Shown: positions 34,301 to 46,149 of the stretch, piece after piece
Layout of the letters: each line of letters opens with the position of its first letter
How positions within the stretch are numbered: the stretch's first letter is position 1
DNA from: Edaphochlamys debaryana
Taxonomy: Eukaryota > Chlorophyta > Chlorophyceae > Chlamydomonadales
Length of the DNA stretch: 64,000 bases
Direction: 5' to 3'
NCBI GenBank assembly: GCA_016858145.1
Contig: JAEHOE010000001.1
Coordinates: forward strand, 1,736,001 to 1,800,000
The notes under the pieces: generated by a model
Told to the model about the DNA's origin: nothing
Databases searched by the model: none
What the model saw: the letters and a program-made list of their open reading frames with translations, nothing else
Program-made: the position numbers and the translations under genes

Positions 34301-35385
34301 CCACCAAGTCCTCAATGATGCTGGCGGCCCGGCCTGGACACGTCGCACAGACCCTGTATACCCTGCCCTGCCCTAGCAGAGCGCTCTACGCGACATTCCA
34401 GGCTTACGTCAGCGGACTTCCTGGGAGCGTTCAGCTTCTCCAGGATGGCCTTGACGCCCACGTACACCTCGTCCGGAGGGGGCACAGCGCTCAGCACGTG
34501 GCACTTGCTCAGGCCCAGGTAGTGCTCCTTCACGGGCAGGGACTGCTCCACGAACGTCTTGAAGCGCTTGCGGATGGTCTCCGCGTTGTCGTCGCTGCGG
34601 CCGCTGGTCTCCCCACGCTTCAGCAGCCGCTTCTCCATCTCCTCCTCCGGGCAGTCAAAGAACAGAACCGCCTCACAGGGCTTGATGGCCTTCTCAAAGG
34701 CCTCGGCCTGGTCCATGGCCCGGGGGAAGCCGTCGATGAGGAAGAACTTGCCGCCGCTGGCGATCATCGCCCGCTTCAGGAGAGCGAGCGTCACCCCGAC
34801 CGGCACCAGCTTGCCCTCCTTCATCAGCAGCTCGCATCTGCGGCCGACGTCGCTGCCGCTCTTAACCTCATCGCGCAGCAGGTCGCCGGCGCTGAGGTGC
34901 ACCACATCGAACTCCGCCTTAATCTTGTCGCACTGCGTGCCCTTGCCGCTGCCGGGCCCGCCGAGCACAAAGACAATCTGTGCCTCGGCAGGGAGGTTAC
35001 CGGAGATGACCGGGAGCGCAAACTGCGAGAGGGGACGCGATGGGGCGTTCGCGGGTTTGGCAGGCGTTCGGACCTCCCAAGCACAATTGAGCGCACAACT
35101 TCAACCAGTTGATGCACCGCAGGTGTGATCAGGGTCGTGCGTGAGAAGCAGCGCGCAGGATGGAAGCAACGGACTTACCTCGGCCACCTCCACAGCTGCG
35201 CTGACATTGCTCTCCGCTGCCTTTGTGACCATGGCAGGCTTCGGGGTGGTGGTCGGGTCCTGCAAAGCGAGCGGACCGGCGCCGCGACCGATTCTTCAGA
35301 CATGCGAGCTGGGCGCCAGTTGCGCTCCCGCCCGCCCGCCACTAATCCATGCGAGTCTCACCCCCTTGCTGGTGCCGCAACCCAT
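30732..35385 (-). CDS. five-domain UMP/CMP-kinase-like polykinase with acylation-type N-terminus, 1058 aa
   Basis: Nucleoside-monophosphate kinases transfer phosphate from ATP to UMP/CMP (or AMP). Seven exons: 35385-35362 (MGCGTSKG), 35259-35179, then five domain exons 35022-34408, 34091-33477, 33216-32602, 32151-31537 (each 615 nt) and 31343-30732 (612 nt with stop); all introns are phase 0. Each domain has an intact P-loop ([11 protein letters not shown]), [32 protein letters not shown] and the LID motif [13 protein letters not shown], so all five look catalytic. FFDC and SGRSDDN favour the UMP/CMP-kinase branch over AK1. Gly2, Cys3 and Ser6 of the first exon fit N-myristoylation plus palmitoylation, implying membrane attachment. 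Ordinary UMP/CMP kinases have one domain of about 200 aa. Chlamydomonas flagella contain multi-adenylate-kinase proteins (FAP42), a possible parallel. No ATG precedes domains 2-5, so separate genes are unlikely. Confidence 0.88.
31537..32151 (-). repeat. tandem kinase exon, copy 4 of 5
   Basis: 615 nt, residues 651-855. It opens [16 protein letters not shown]; the P-loop is followed by [13 protein letters not shown] instead of [13 protein letters not shown]. It ends KAPRKSD. Confidence 0.85.
32602..33216 (-). repeat. tandem kinase exon, copy 3 of 5
   Basis: 615 nt, residues 446-650. It opens [16 protein letters not shown] and ends NTPKKGE. All kinase motifs are intact. Confidence 0.85.
33477..34091 (-). 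repeat. tandem kinase exon, copy 2 of 5
   Basis: 615 nt, residues 241-445. By eye about 85-90% identical in protein to copy 3. It opens [16 protein letters not shown] and ends in a Lys-rich tail KAPKKSS. Confidence 0.85.
34408..35022 (-). repeat. tandem kinase exon, copy 1 of 5
   Basis: Codes residues 36-240 of the polykinase, the most diverged copy ([29 protein letters not shown]). The catalytic motifs are intact. Exactly 615 nt, as are copies 2-4. Confidence 0.85.
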
Positions 35386-36131
35386 CTCGGCGGGACGGTA
35401 GGGAGCTCCCTTGTTATCAAAGAGCGACTTGTGTGTGCCAAGCGAGCGAGGGTGGCCTCAAGAGCGAGCTAGCCTAGGGCGACCTGCGACCTTTGGAGCA
35501 CGAAGTCTGTATGAGTAGAGTGTGCACGCTTGGCGCGCGACCCAGGATGAGAGGGCGTTTCTTCCTCGAAGTGGACTTGCATCAGGTTACCAACACAGCG
35601 AAGGCCTCCCTGTACACCATTCAACTTAGAGAGAATCCTCAAAGACCGAACACAGGCAAAGCCTTCAGGACAGCCTTGCAGTTTCCCAGGATGTCCATTC
35701 TTCCGACAGCAGGCCCCAACCTGCGTAACTAAGTCCAGCATCACAAAAGGGCAAAGATGAACGTGAAGGAGAAGATTGCGGTTCTAGGACGGCCAGGGAG
35801 CGCTCACCCAGGCGAGGTGCGTGTGGGCCGGTTGTAAGCCCCAGCGGCTTGTCCTATAACCCTGAATTGCACTCTAGTTGGCTTCAATGAGTTCAGAGCC
35901 GCCTGGCGACACGCCTGGCCGGCCGCGGCACGCCGATGCATAGCTTCGTCTTTGGACGACTGCCCATTGGCTTGGTCTCTAGCGCGTGGGGACAGCTCCG
36001 TGCGGTGCAGGAACCACTAGCCAGGCCAGGCCAGGCCCAAGGCGGACGCACTGGCCCAGGCCCCTCCCCCTCCCTCCCCTTCCCCCCCTTCCGCTCCCCA
36101 GTCCCATGGCGCGCCCTCCGTGGACTCGTCC
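35386..36131. promoter_or_regulatory. divergent intergenic region between polykinase and coiled-coil gene
   Basis: 746 bp holding two opposite promoters and 5' UTRs. A pyrimidine-rich stretch (36060-36100) precedes the plus-strand start. No specific element is identified. Confidence 0.4.
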
Positions 36132-39100
36132 ATGACTTCGGGGACAAAGGCGGAGCGCCAAGCGGCCGCGCTGCAGCTCTGGAACAAATGGGCCTCGGAT
36201 GCGCTGGGGCCCATGAGCGCGGACCCCACCCCCGAGGACCTATCCCGCAAGAGCCGCCGCGTGCAGCGCCTGGAGCACGAGTGTGCCGCCATCGCAGCCC
36301 AGGCCCAACGGCGCCTCGAGCTCAGCTCCGCGCTTCGGTCCACCCCCGTAGTCCTAGGTGCCACGGCGGGGGCCACGGGGCCGGGCGCGGGGGCCGCGCT
36401 GCAGACGGGCGCGTTCAGCCGGGAGATGCAGTACGCGGTGCGGGAGCGGCGCAAGGCCGCGGCCTACGCCGCTGTGCGGGCGGATGGCGAGGCAGAAGCA
36501 GACACTGGCGGTGGCAATGGCGGCTGGGGCGGCGGCGCGGCGGCGCCTTCCAGCGTGGGCGCCCTGGGCCGGGCCCCCTCCATGAAGAGCCGGGCCATGC
36601 TCGACGCTTTGATAGCCAGCCGGGCCGCGGCCTCTTCCGGCGGGGCAGGCCTGGGCGGGGCCGGCATTGGCGGGGCCACCACGCCCCGATCCGCCAGCAT
36701 GCGGCACCGGCCGCACTCCGCTGCGCCGCTGCGCGGCGGCACGGCGTCGGGCGGCAGCCCCCGCTCCCGGCCCCGCTCCGCCTTCCCGGGCTCCAGCATC
36801 TCCGGCGCCGCGCCCGTGGTGCCGCGACACGGCTCCCTGGGCGGCGGCGGTCCCGGCGGCGCCCTCTCCCGCAACCCCTCCATGGCACACCGTGCCGCCG
36901 GGCTGCTGTCATCGCCCGCGGCGGCTGTGTCTATGTCGGGCGCCGCCGCCGGCGCCGCCGCCCTGTCCCTGTCCCCGGGCGTGGTGGCGGTGCCCGAGGG
37001 CGAGTTCATGGCGCTACGGCAGGAGGTGGACGCGGTTTCGCAGCGGCTGGCCGCCACGCAGGCGGCCCTGGAGGTGCAGACGGACACGGAGGCCCAGCTG
37101 CGGGAGGCGGTGGACATGCTGCGCGCGCGGCTGCACGCGTCGGGGCTGCGCGAGGTGGAGGCGCAGCGGCGGCTGGCGCAGCACAGCCGGCTGGAGCCGC
37201 TGTTCGACAGGCTGGGCGAGTGCTTCCCGTTCAACTCGCCCGAGGAGGTGGTGGCGCGGCTGGAGTTCCTGGAGGACGACAAGCTGGGCACCTTCGACCA
37301 GCTGCTGAGGGTGGGGGCGGGGAGGGAGGGAGGGAGGGGGTGGGAGGGAGGGAGGGGATGGGAGCAGGGAAGGGGGAGGCGTGATGAGGGGGGAGGAGTG
37401 TGGGGATTTGAGGGCTGGGGAGGAGGGCGGGGGCTGAGGAGGGGGCTGAGGAGGGGATGCGGACTGGAGCTGGGGCAGGGGCAGCTAAGGGGCTGGGGCC
37501 AAGGTGACGGCGGTGGTCTATGGCGGCGGCGCGGGCTGACCGGTACCTGCCTGCCTCCCTTACCTCTCTCCCCGCAGACCCAGGAGGAGGTGACCAAGCT
37601 GCAGCAGCGCCTGGCTGAGTCCCAGAAGGCCACCGAGACCGTGGCCACGCAGCTGACCACGGAGAACCTCAAGGGCTCCTCGCGCATGCAGGAGCAGAAC
37701 GAGGAGCTGCGGCAGGAGCTGGAGCTCATGGAGGTGGGGGTGGGGGTGGGAGGGAGGGAGGGAGGGGGAGGGGCGACGGGGATGTGGAACAGGCTGCGTA
37801 CGATAGCATTGGGCTGGAGACGTGGTGAGCGGTGCGGCGGCGAGAGCATGAAGTCGCTGACCGTGACGTAGAGCCTAACGCGTTTCGCCCCGCCCGCTGC
37901 CCCCACTCCGCCCACGCTTCCCCTCCCCCAGTCCCTGGTCAACAAGCTGACGGCCCGGCAGGCGCAGCTGGTGGCGCTGCAGACGGCCGTGCTGCAGCTG
38001 TGGGGCCGCCTCTCGGACGACCCCGCCTTCGCGGCCGCCTTTGGTGACGGCACCGGCCCGGGCCCTGGCTCCCCGCAGCGCCCCCGCTCGCCGCAGTCCC
38101 AGTCCCCCGCCCGCACCCGGGGCGGCCGCGGCGAGGCGCCCACGGTGCCCGCGGCCCAGATCGACCTGGGCGACCCGCTGTCCATGCTGCACATGATCGA
38201 GGAGTTCGTGACGGCCAAGAGCGGGCCGCTGGCCATGCAGCACTTCACAGAGTGAGCTGGGGAGGACGGGACGGCGGAGGGGACGGTGGAGGGACGGCAG
38301 AGGGATGGGTGGAAGGGCCGGGCGGTGTGCGGGGGTAGGAGCAGGTGGCTGTGGTGCTGTTGCGTCTCCTAGCCCTCTCATCCCCGCCCCATCTCCCCTT
38401 CCCTCCGCCCGCAGCATCCAGCGCGTGGCCAACCACGTGTGGACCAAGCACTTCAAGCACCGCAACGACATCCGCGGCAGGGTGGTGCCCACCATCGAGC
38501 AGCTCTCGGTCATGGCGGACAAGATGGCGGACAAGGTGGGGGGTGGAGCTCTCAAGGGAGCGGTCGGGCAGTACAGTGAGGGGCAGGGAATGGTATGGGG
38601 GCATCACTGTGAGGGGCAGTCGTGAGAGCACATCCTGCTCTCAGCGCACCTTTGTTTCCTGACTGCCTGCCTTCACCCCCGCACACACGAACCCTCCGCA
38701 CCCCACCTGCACCCCACACCCACCCCCAGGTCAAGCACGTGCAGGACCGCGCCGACCGCAGCCACCAGTCCGAGAAGTCCCTGCTGGCGGACCTCAAGCG
38801 CATGCAGCTGCAGGTGAGCCCCCGGCAGGGGCACGGCGGCGCCGCCGCCTTCACCCTAGGTTCGCAGGCCCGCTTCTTCACCTGACCGGCCGCATCCCAG
38901 CCCACACTGAATCCGCTCGTAACCGTAACCTTAACCGCAAAAGTGCCCCGTACCCCTGCCCTTTGCTCATGCAGAAACGCGCGCTGGAGAACGAGCTGGC
39001 CCGGCGCGACGAGCTGGTCAAGTCCATCATGGGCGTGCCTCGCTCTCAGCGGCCGCCCACGGCCCGCGCCGAGCTGGGGCGCATCATGCAGCGGGAGGCC

Positions 39101-40042
39101 ACCAGCGCCAGCCTGGCCCCCACCTCGGCGGCCGGCGGCCGCAGCCGGGCCGTCTCGCGCGCCATGTCCATGGCGTCCATGTTTGGGCGGGAGCCGTCCA
39201 TGTTTGCGGCGCGGGGCGGGGGCGGGGGTGGGCTGGGCATGGCGGAGCAGTCGACTGCCGCCATGTCGACCTACAGCACCGCGCCGTGGCGCGCGGGCGG
39301 GGCGGAGCCGGACTCGCCCGCCGCCAGCACGCCCACGCGCGACGCCGCGCCAGGGCCCCCGTCCATGACGCATCAGGCCCAGGCCCAGGCCCAGTTCGGG
39401 CCCATGTCGGCGGCCTCGCAGACGCAGCAGCAGCTGCGGCGGCTACGGCCGGGCTCGGCCCCGAGCTTCGCCAACGGGGGGCGGAGAGACCCCGAGGACG
39501 CAGCGCGGCGGGCCGCCGCGCGCGTGCGGTCCCGGCAGGGCCTGTACCGCGCCATCGCCGTCGCGGCCCAAAACCCAACCGTCACCAGCGGCGGTACGCT
39601 CGCTACCGTACTCAGCCCCGGCGTGGCCAGCCACGTGCCGCAGATCGTGGCCGATACGCCCACGGGCGCCCATTGGCAGTCCTTCAGCGTGTGTGCCGTA
39701 CAGCAGCGGGCGCCCTCGCGGCTTCCGGCCGGCGGGCTGTTCTACGACCATGGGCGCAAGGAGGAGGAGACGGAGGGGGGCGGCACGGCGGCGGGGAGCG
39801 ATGCCGGGCCCGTGAGCCCGTCCGGCGGCGCCGCCGGAGGCGGCGGCGGTGGCTGGGAGTCTGTGCCGCCGTCGCCTGGGGCGGTGGGGCCGGGGTCTCC
39901 GCACGGGGTGGCTGCGGTTATGGCGGGGGAGTTGGAGGCCCCGGACGCCCGCCTGCCGTCTGCGCGATGGGCTGCGCCCCAGCGGACCGCCATCGAGCAG
40001 GCCTTCCTCACCCGCCTGGAGCGGCGGACGCGGGTCACGTGA
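36132..40042 (+). CDS. coiled-coil protein with Ser-rich disordered regions, 975 aa, unrecognised
   Basis: Six exons: 36132-37310, 37578-37733, 37932-38251, 38415-38535, 38730-38813 and 38975-40042. The start is MTSGTKAERQAAALQLWNKW; an in-frame GTG at 36120 is not needed. Residues 1-130 are helical and charged. About 130-300 are disordered, rich in Gly/Ala/Ser/Arg. From about 310 to 450 and 530 to 650 there are heptad-like coiled coils (EEVTKLQQRLAESQKATETV, EQNEELRQELELME, KHVQDRADRSHQSEKSLLAD). The C-terminal third is again low-complexity. A short motif R-x-(P/A)-S-M occurs four times (APSMKSR about 150, SASMRHR about 188, NPSMAHR about 248, EPSMFAAR about 693). No family is recognised; a cytoskeletal or ciliary structural protein is a fair guess. 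No membrane segment or signal peptide. Confidence 0.75.
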
Positions 40043-40581
40043 GGGCCTGGACGGGGTGGACGGTGGAGTGGAGGCCGCTTGGAGGCCAGGAGCAGGGGCA
40101 GGGCGGGTTGGGGCAGGCAGGGTCATGCGGCGAGCAGATGGTTGTGTGGGCGCGGGCGCGGGGCAGGCGGCGTGCTGCGGGGTTTGGGCTGGGGCAGGCA
40201 GGTGTATGCTATCGAGGTTAGCTGCTGGGAGGCCGGGACTGTATGATGATGCATGTGAGCTGAGCACTGGGGCAGGCAGGCGAACTGATGGTGGCCGGAA
40301 GAGGGGCATAGGCGTGCGTGACGAGGGCGCTGGTCCGGTGGGGACTTCGGTTGGTGAGCCACGGTGCTTGACGCAGCACAGCGTTCTAAAACATGTTGAG
40401 CCTTCTGACGTGTCAAGATGCTTACCATCGACCGCACGAGGAGTCGTGCACTGCCGTATTGCCGTACGCGCGCACAGCATGCATGGCGCGGCTGAGGCGC
40501 ACACCATAGCCCGAACACAGATCGTCTGCTCCGTAGCTGCAGCGTATGCCCCAATAGTTGCTGACCACTCGGCTGCGTGCC
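40043..40581. other. intergenic between two plus-strand genes
   Basis: 539 bp holding the 3' UTR of the coiled-coil gene and the promoter of the MYND gene. No other feature was seen. Confidence 0.45.
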
Positions 40582-43500
40582 ATGGCAACGCCTGAGCGGC
40601 CCCCGGCCACGGCCGAAGATGTGCGCGCGTTTTCCGAGCGGATGGACGTCGCGCTCAAGCACGTCATTGATCTCAGCCCGGTATCTCGAGATGTAAAGGA
40701 CGCGAGGCAATACTGCGAAATCGCGGACGGCGCTTCGCACCGGCTTGGGAGCACTCCGTTCGCGGTGCTCGCCACCAAACGGGACCCAACCACGCTCGCG
40801 GCGATCCTGGAAACTGGCATCGTGGCAAAAGGCGCTGAGCTCACTCGGGCGCTGGTGGACCGCTACAAGGCGGCCAAGGTGCGCGGCTCGGCTGCATGCA
40901 CCGCACGCAGCCCACCCGCGCTCAGCTGGCCAGGCACCGGACGCACACCGGACCACTCTCCAGGCTAAGCTACCAGCCTCTGCAGCGCTTCAACCCCACA
41001 TGAAGCCCCCCCTACCCACCCTTTGCCCCATACTCCACACTCCACTCCCCACGCCCCTCCCCGTGCCCCCCTGCAGGGCAGCCTGCCCATGCGCCCCTGC
41101 CTCATCCTCAACGGCTCCCCCGGCGTGGTGGACCTCACCCCCACCGCCTGGCCCGCCTCGCTGCTCCACGTCACCACGGTCGTCATCCGCCGGGCCACCT
41201 CCCTGCACCGCGCAGCATCAGTCATGCAGGAGTCCCTGGGCCTGGGCGACGCCACCGTACGGCGCCTGGCGGACGAGCTGACGGCGCCTGCCGTACTGGA
41301 TGCCCTGGCGGCGGCGCTGCGATTCGTACGGGAGGAGCTCTGGACCAACTACCAGCACATCACGATCCGGCGCGACAGTACGGCGGCGAATAACGACGAC
41401 ACCGACGATGACGAGGAGGAGCCAGGCGGCGGGGGGGAGGCGGGCGAGGGCGCCGCCGGCGCCGGCGCCGGAGCCGGCGGCGGCGCCAAGCCGGCGCGCA
41501 AGTTCAAGAACGCCAGCGCCGGCCGCAAGCACATGATCATGGGCGAAACCCACCTGACCGACTCCCGGGGGGAGGGCATGAACCTGCTCACCGGCGTAGA
41601 CCACCACCTCAACGGCCTGCTGGGCCTCATCGGCGCGGGCGCCGGTAGCCCCGCCACCGCCCCCTTCGCCAAGGCCCTCGCCCTGCGCCTGTGCGCCGGC
41701 CTGGCCGGCAGCGGCCTGCTGGGCGAGCTGTGCGCCTGCCTGCAGGCCGCGCCCCTGCCCCCGCCCGTGGAGCCGGGCGCTTTGGACGTGGACGCTTACA
41801 CCAAGAAGCTGGCGCTGGCGCAGCACAATGTGTTGGGCGCTGTGCGGGGGATGCTGCTGAGGCTAAAGAGCGCGGGCCCCAGCGTGGGCGTGATCGGGAA
41901 GCTGCTGGCGGAGGAGCGGGTCGCGCGGTTCCGGCAGGCGTGCCTTGAGCAGGTGGCGTCGTGGGTGCCGGCGACGGGCGCAGCGGCGGACGGGGATGGG
42001 GGTGGAGGAGGGGCCGGTGGAGGGGGCGGTGGAGGAGGGGAGGAGGGCCTGGAGTGGCCGGCGCCGCTGCCCGACGTGCGGCCGTGGCCGCTGGTGCAGC
42101 AGGCGGCGCTGCGGGCGGTGTTCGGTCCGGCGCTGCAGGTCACTGAGGTGGTGCAAAACATGGTGGGTGGGGCGGTGCGGGGTTTGGGTGGGGGTTTGGG
42201 GGGTTTGGGGCATGGGGAGGGGGCCTCGGCCTCGGGATGGGGTGTTTGGGGGCCCGGGGCGGGGGGTTAGCGCCGGAGGCGTGGGGGCCAAGCCTCCAGC
42301 TCCCTGCTCCCCGCTTACCGCTTGCGGGCGTGTGGCAGCGGCGGGGCTCCAAAGTGGCGGGATGGCCGCGCGGTGCCGTCACGGGGGCGGGTGCGTGGGG
42401 CTGCTGGCCCTGGTTTGGCGGGTGCATGAGATTCTAATGTCCGCACGTGACAGCCCCTGCTGGCTTGCCTGCATGGAGTGACTGCCGGCCTTGCCCTGCA
42501 CCCCCCCCCGCCCCCTCCCTCACCCCTCACCCCTCACCCACCAATCCCCACACCACACCACCAGATGGAGGCGGTGGCCGGCATCGTCAACCAGCTCAGC
42601 CACACGGGCGAGCAGCCCGGCCACGAGGCAGCCAAGGCCGTGTACCCAGAGATGAAGCCGGCGGTGCGGGTGGCGGCCGCAGCGGCAGCCGCGTGAGTGC
42701 CCGGCAGCGGCTGCGCCTTGTGCCTTGCTGACTAGCTGCTAGTTTTTTTACTGTGTGGGAGACCTGTGTACACACCACTCCCTTGTGGTCTTAGTAGACT
42801 TTGCTGCGAGTTCAACCTTGACCCCCCTCGTCTCCCACTGCAGGCTGTGCCGGCGCGCGGTGCTGCTGGGCGCCAAGGGGGCGGTGCGGCGGGCCGATGC
42901 GCGCGTGCAGCCCTCCCAGCTGGTGGAGTGCGTGCAGGCGGTGGAGCTGACGTGAGTGGGGGCCTTGGGGGCGGGGAAATGATTGTGGCAAGGGACCTGA
43001 GGAGGACGCATGCATACCGTACCGGTACCTAGCCAGCCTAGCAGAGTGAGAAGAGCGCTCACCTCCATTTCTGACTTCTGAGTCCGCTCTCCCACCGGTA
43101 CCCCCTGGCCCCCATCGCACACCGCAGTATGTTCTACCGCATCCGGGGCGCCCCGGCGCGGGAGGTGGCGGGGGCGCTGCCGGACCTCCTGGTCATGCAG
43201 GCGAGGCGCGGGCGCGGGGCCCGGGGGCAGGGCCCGGGGTTGCGAGCGGGGTCAGCTGCTTGGCCAGGGGTCCGGGCTGGGAAGGCAGGAGCGCGAGGTC
43301 GCAGTCGGGGCGAATGGCGGGAGCAGGGCTCCGGCTAGGCTAACGAGGTGGCCGTTAAGGTGTTACGCCAGCACCGCCTCCCCACCAGTTCTCCGGAACA
43401 CTAGTGGGCTCCAGCCGGCTCGGGCCCGGCGACGCTACCCAGCCCCTGCCCTGTCCTCATCCCTCCCCGTCCCCGCGTCCCAGGCCTGGGCCCTGCGGCT

Positions 43501-46149
43501 GCTGACCACCCCCGCTGGCCAGGCGGGCGCCTCCCCCCGGGCCGTGGCGGAGATGATGGCCCGACTGGGAATCATGGTAGGAGGCGGGACCTGGGGCGGG
43601 TTTAGCTGGGCAGAGTGGACATGTCCACCACACGCCCTCTCAAATCCTCACCTGCTCCTCCTCGACACCCTCTCCCCCCTCTTACCCCCGTTTCCTCCCA
43701 TCTCCTGCCCCCTCTCGCCCCCCCTCCCTCCCCCTTTCCCCAGCTGACCCAGAGCGCCGTGGCTCCCAAGGCCTTCTGGGAGATGCTCTCCGCCGCGGGC
43801 CGCGAGACCTGCACGTCGCGGCTGCTGCCCACGGGCGCGCTGCGCTCCGCCGACGCCCTCACGCGCTCCCTGGTGGCCCGCTGCCCCCCCGCCGAGCTGC
43901 ACCCCGTGCTCGTGTCCGTGGCCGCCATCCAGGACCGCCTCTCCACGCCCCTGCTCGCGGCCAGCATACGCCGATGGCGCCAGGCGGAGCGCTCGCGCCG
44001 CCGGCGGCGGCTGGAGGCCGCCGCCGCCACGGCCGGCGGGTCCGACGGGCCCGCCGCTGACCCTGGTGCCGGTGCCAACAGCACCGGCAGTGGTGATGCT
44101 AGCAGCGGCGGTGGTAGCGGCGGCGGAAGCAATGGGGGTGGGGTGGTTGCGCAAGGAGGCTTGGCGGCGGGTGACCCGGGTCTGGCTCCGCAGCCGTGGG
44201 TGGCGCAGGAGGGGCTGGGGCTGCTTGTGAGCCTGGGCAAGCTGGCGCGGCGGGAGGCGGTGCGGATGGAGGAGGCGCTGGCTGCCGGCGGCGGCCTGGC
44301 GCAGCCGGAGGTGTTTGCCCACGCGCCGCCGCTGCTGTCGCTGGCGACGGCGCTCATGGGCTCGGGCTGCGGCCCCGCGGTGGGTGGGCTGGCGGGGGGT
44401 GGGGGAACCAGGGGTGGTCTAGGCGGTTGGAGGGGGCGGGGGATGGGCAGCCCTGCGCCACCCAGAAGCGCTCCGGATGCACTCTAGCTGTGCTCGTGTG
44501 GGCTATTGGAGGTAGGACTGGCTGGCTCCCAGCCACGCCGCGTTTGCACGCCCAACCGTCACCGTTACCGCCGGCTGACACAGGCCTCCCTACCCCACCC
44601 CGCATCCCCTCGTCATCCCACCCCACCCCAGGGCCTGTACTCGGTTCTCCCGGAGCTGCAGCCCTCCCCGCCCAGCGCCGACCTGCCGCCCGCCGAGGCC
44701 GAGGCCGAGGCCGCCTCGCTCCTCGCCGCCCGCGCCGGACTGGCCGCCATCGTCGACTCCACCGCCCGCGCCTCCCTCGCCCTCATCCACCCCATCGCGG
44801 AGCAGGGCGCGCTCGCCATCGCCCGCGCGGGCCGCCTCGACCCCAACACGCTCCACATCGCCATCCAGCACTCGGTACAGCTCCTGTCGGCGATCATTCA
44901 CGCGGGGCTGCGGGCCTCGCCCGGGGCGCTGCGGGCCGCGGGCATGGCCAGTGTGCTGGGGGCGGTGGGGCGGCTGGTGCGGGCGATGGACATGCAGGGC
45001 GGCGCCTCGGCGGTTCCCCAGCTGCGCGGCGGCATGCAGCAGGTGACGGGGCTGCTCAACGGCGCCATCATGCTGCTCAGCAGCGACACGGAGCTGCAGG
45101 AGGTGGGGTCTGGGGGGCTGGGGGAGTCGGGGTAGGGGGGGTCTGGGGGTGTCAAGTTGGGATGGGGGTGGGGGATGCCTGGGCTGAAGCTATGCAGGGC
45201 TGGGCCGTCAGGGGGGAGTCGGAAGGCTTGTGCAAGGTTGGGGACGCTCGAAGGCGGAGGGTCAGCGGTTGCGGGGCGCGGTTGCGGGGCGCCACCATCC
45301 CGAGACCTGTGGCCATGCACGTTTCCCCGCAGATGGGACAACCTCCTCATCTCCACTCATCTCAACCACCTTGTCCCCGTCGCCATCCCCCGTCCCCCTC
45401 CCCCTTCCTCCCCAGTGCGTCCCCGGCTGGCTGTGGGCGCAGCCCCTGCCCCGCCGCGGCCGCGCCGCCGCCTCCGACAACCTGGACGAGCTGCACACGG
45501 AGCCGCTGTCGCGCATGCGCCCCGGCACCCCCGACCCCACCCCCTCGAGCCCCATCCTCCGCATCTACACCCCGGCAGCAGCGGCCCTGTCGGGCGCGAC
45601 CTGGGAGGCGGACCGGGCGCGCTGCGCGCCGCTGCTGGCGGCGGCGGCGAAGGAGCGGGCCAAGGTGGTGGGTGCGCTGCCGGGGGAGTGCCGGGAGCGG
45701 CCGTGGGTGGAGGCGTTTGGCGGCGGCGCGCGGGGAGGCGCGGGGGCGGGGGCGGTGGAGGCGGCCCTGGCGGGGGTGGTGCTGGTGTGCGGCAACGTGC
45801 GGTGCGGCAACTTCAGTGGGGAGGCGGAGGCGGAGCTCAAGCTGGACAGGTGGGGGCTGGGGGGGCTGCGGGCTTTTGAGGGGGGGGCATGGGTGTGGTC
45901 GGGCGCCTTGGCTCGCGCCCGGAAGTGGGCTACATGCAGAGTCTGGCAAGACTGCACTCAGCAACCTCACCCTGACCTCATTACCCATCCTTCTTGCCCC
46001 TTGCTCCCCTGCTTCTGCCCCATGCTCTCCCCTCACGCCCCAGGTGCGGGCGCTGCCGGGCGGTGCGCTACTGCTCCACGGACTGCCAGAAGCAGGACTG
46101 GCGCATGGGGCACAAGGCCAAGTGCGTGGCGCCGCCCGCGGGGGCGTGA
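40582..46149 (+). CDS. large MYND-type zinc-finger protein, 1143 aa
   Basis: Ten exons: 40582-40878, 41077-42162, 42565-42692, 42844-42951, 43128-43200, 43484-43576, 43744-44379, 44632-45102, 45416-45849 and 46044-46149. The last two exons encode a MYND finger: CGNVRC, then after a short spacer CGRCRAVRYC, STDCQKQDWRMGHKAKC, giving the C-x4-C, C-x2-C, C-x3-C and H-x3-C zinc ligands. The rest is mainly helical with Gly/Ala-rich inserts and an acidic patch (NNDDTDDDEEEP about residue 205). MYND fingers bind proline-rich partners and are very numerous in green algae, often on long unrelated helical bodies as here. Intron 5 seems to start with GC (CAG|GCGAGG at 43201). No SET domain is present, so this is not a SMYD methyltransferase. 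Confidence 0.8.

Noticed and set aside
31573..35112. Long plus-strand open frames opposite every kinase exon
   Set aside because: They mirror the G/C-rich third positions of the minus-strand kinase exons, repeat with the same period, and contain no motif of their own.
36120..36131. Extending the coiled-coil protein to a GTG at 36120
   Set aside because: Non-ATG start; an ATG lies four codons on and begins a plausible N-terminus.
40582..46149. SMYD-type methyltransferase
   Set aside because: A MYND finger is present, but no SET-domain motifs are seen anywhere in the 1143 aa.
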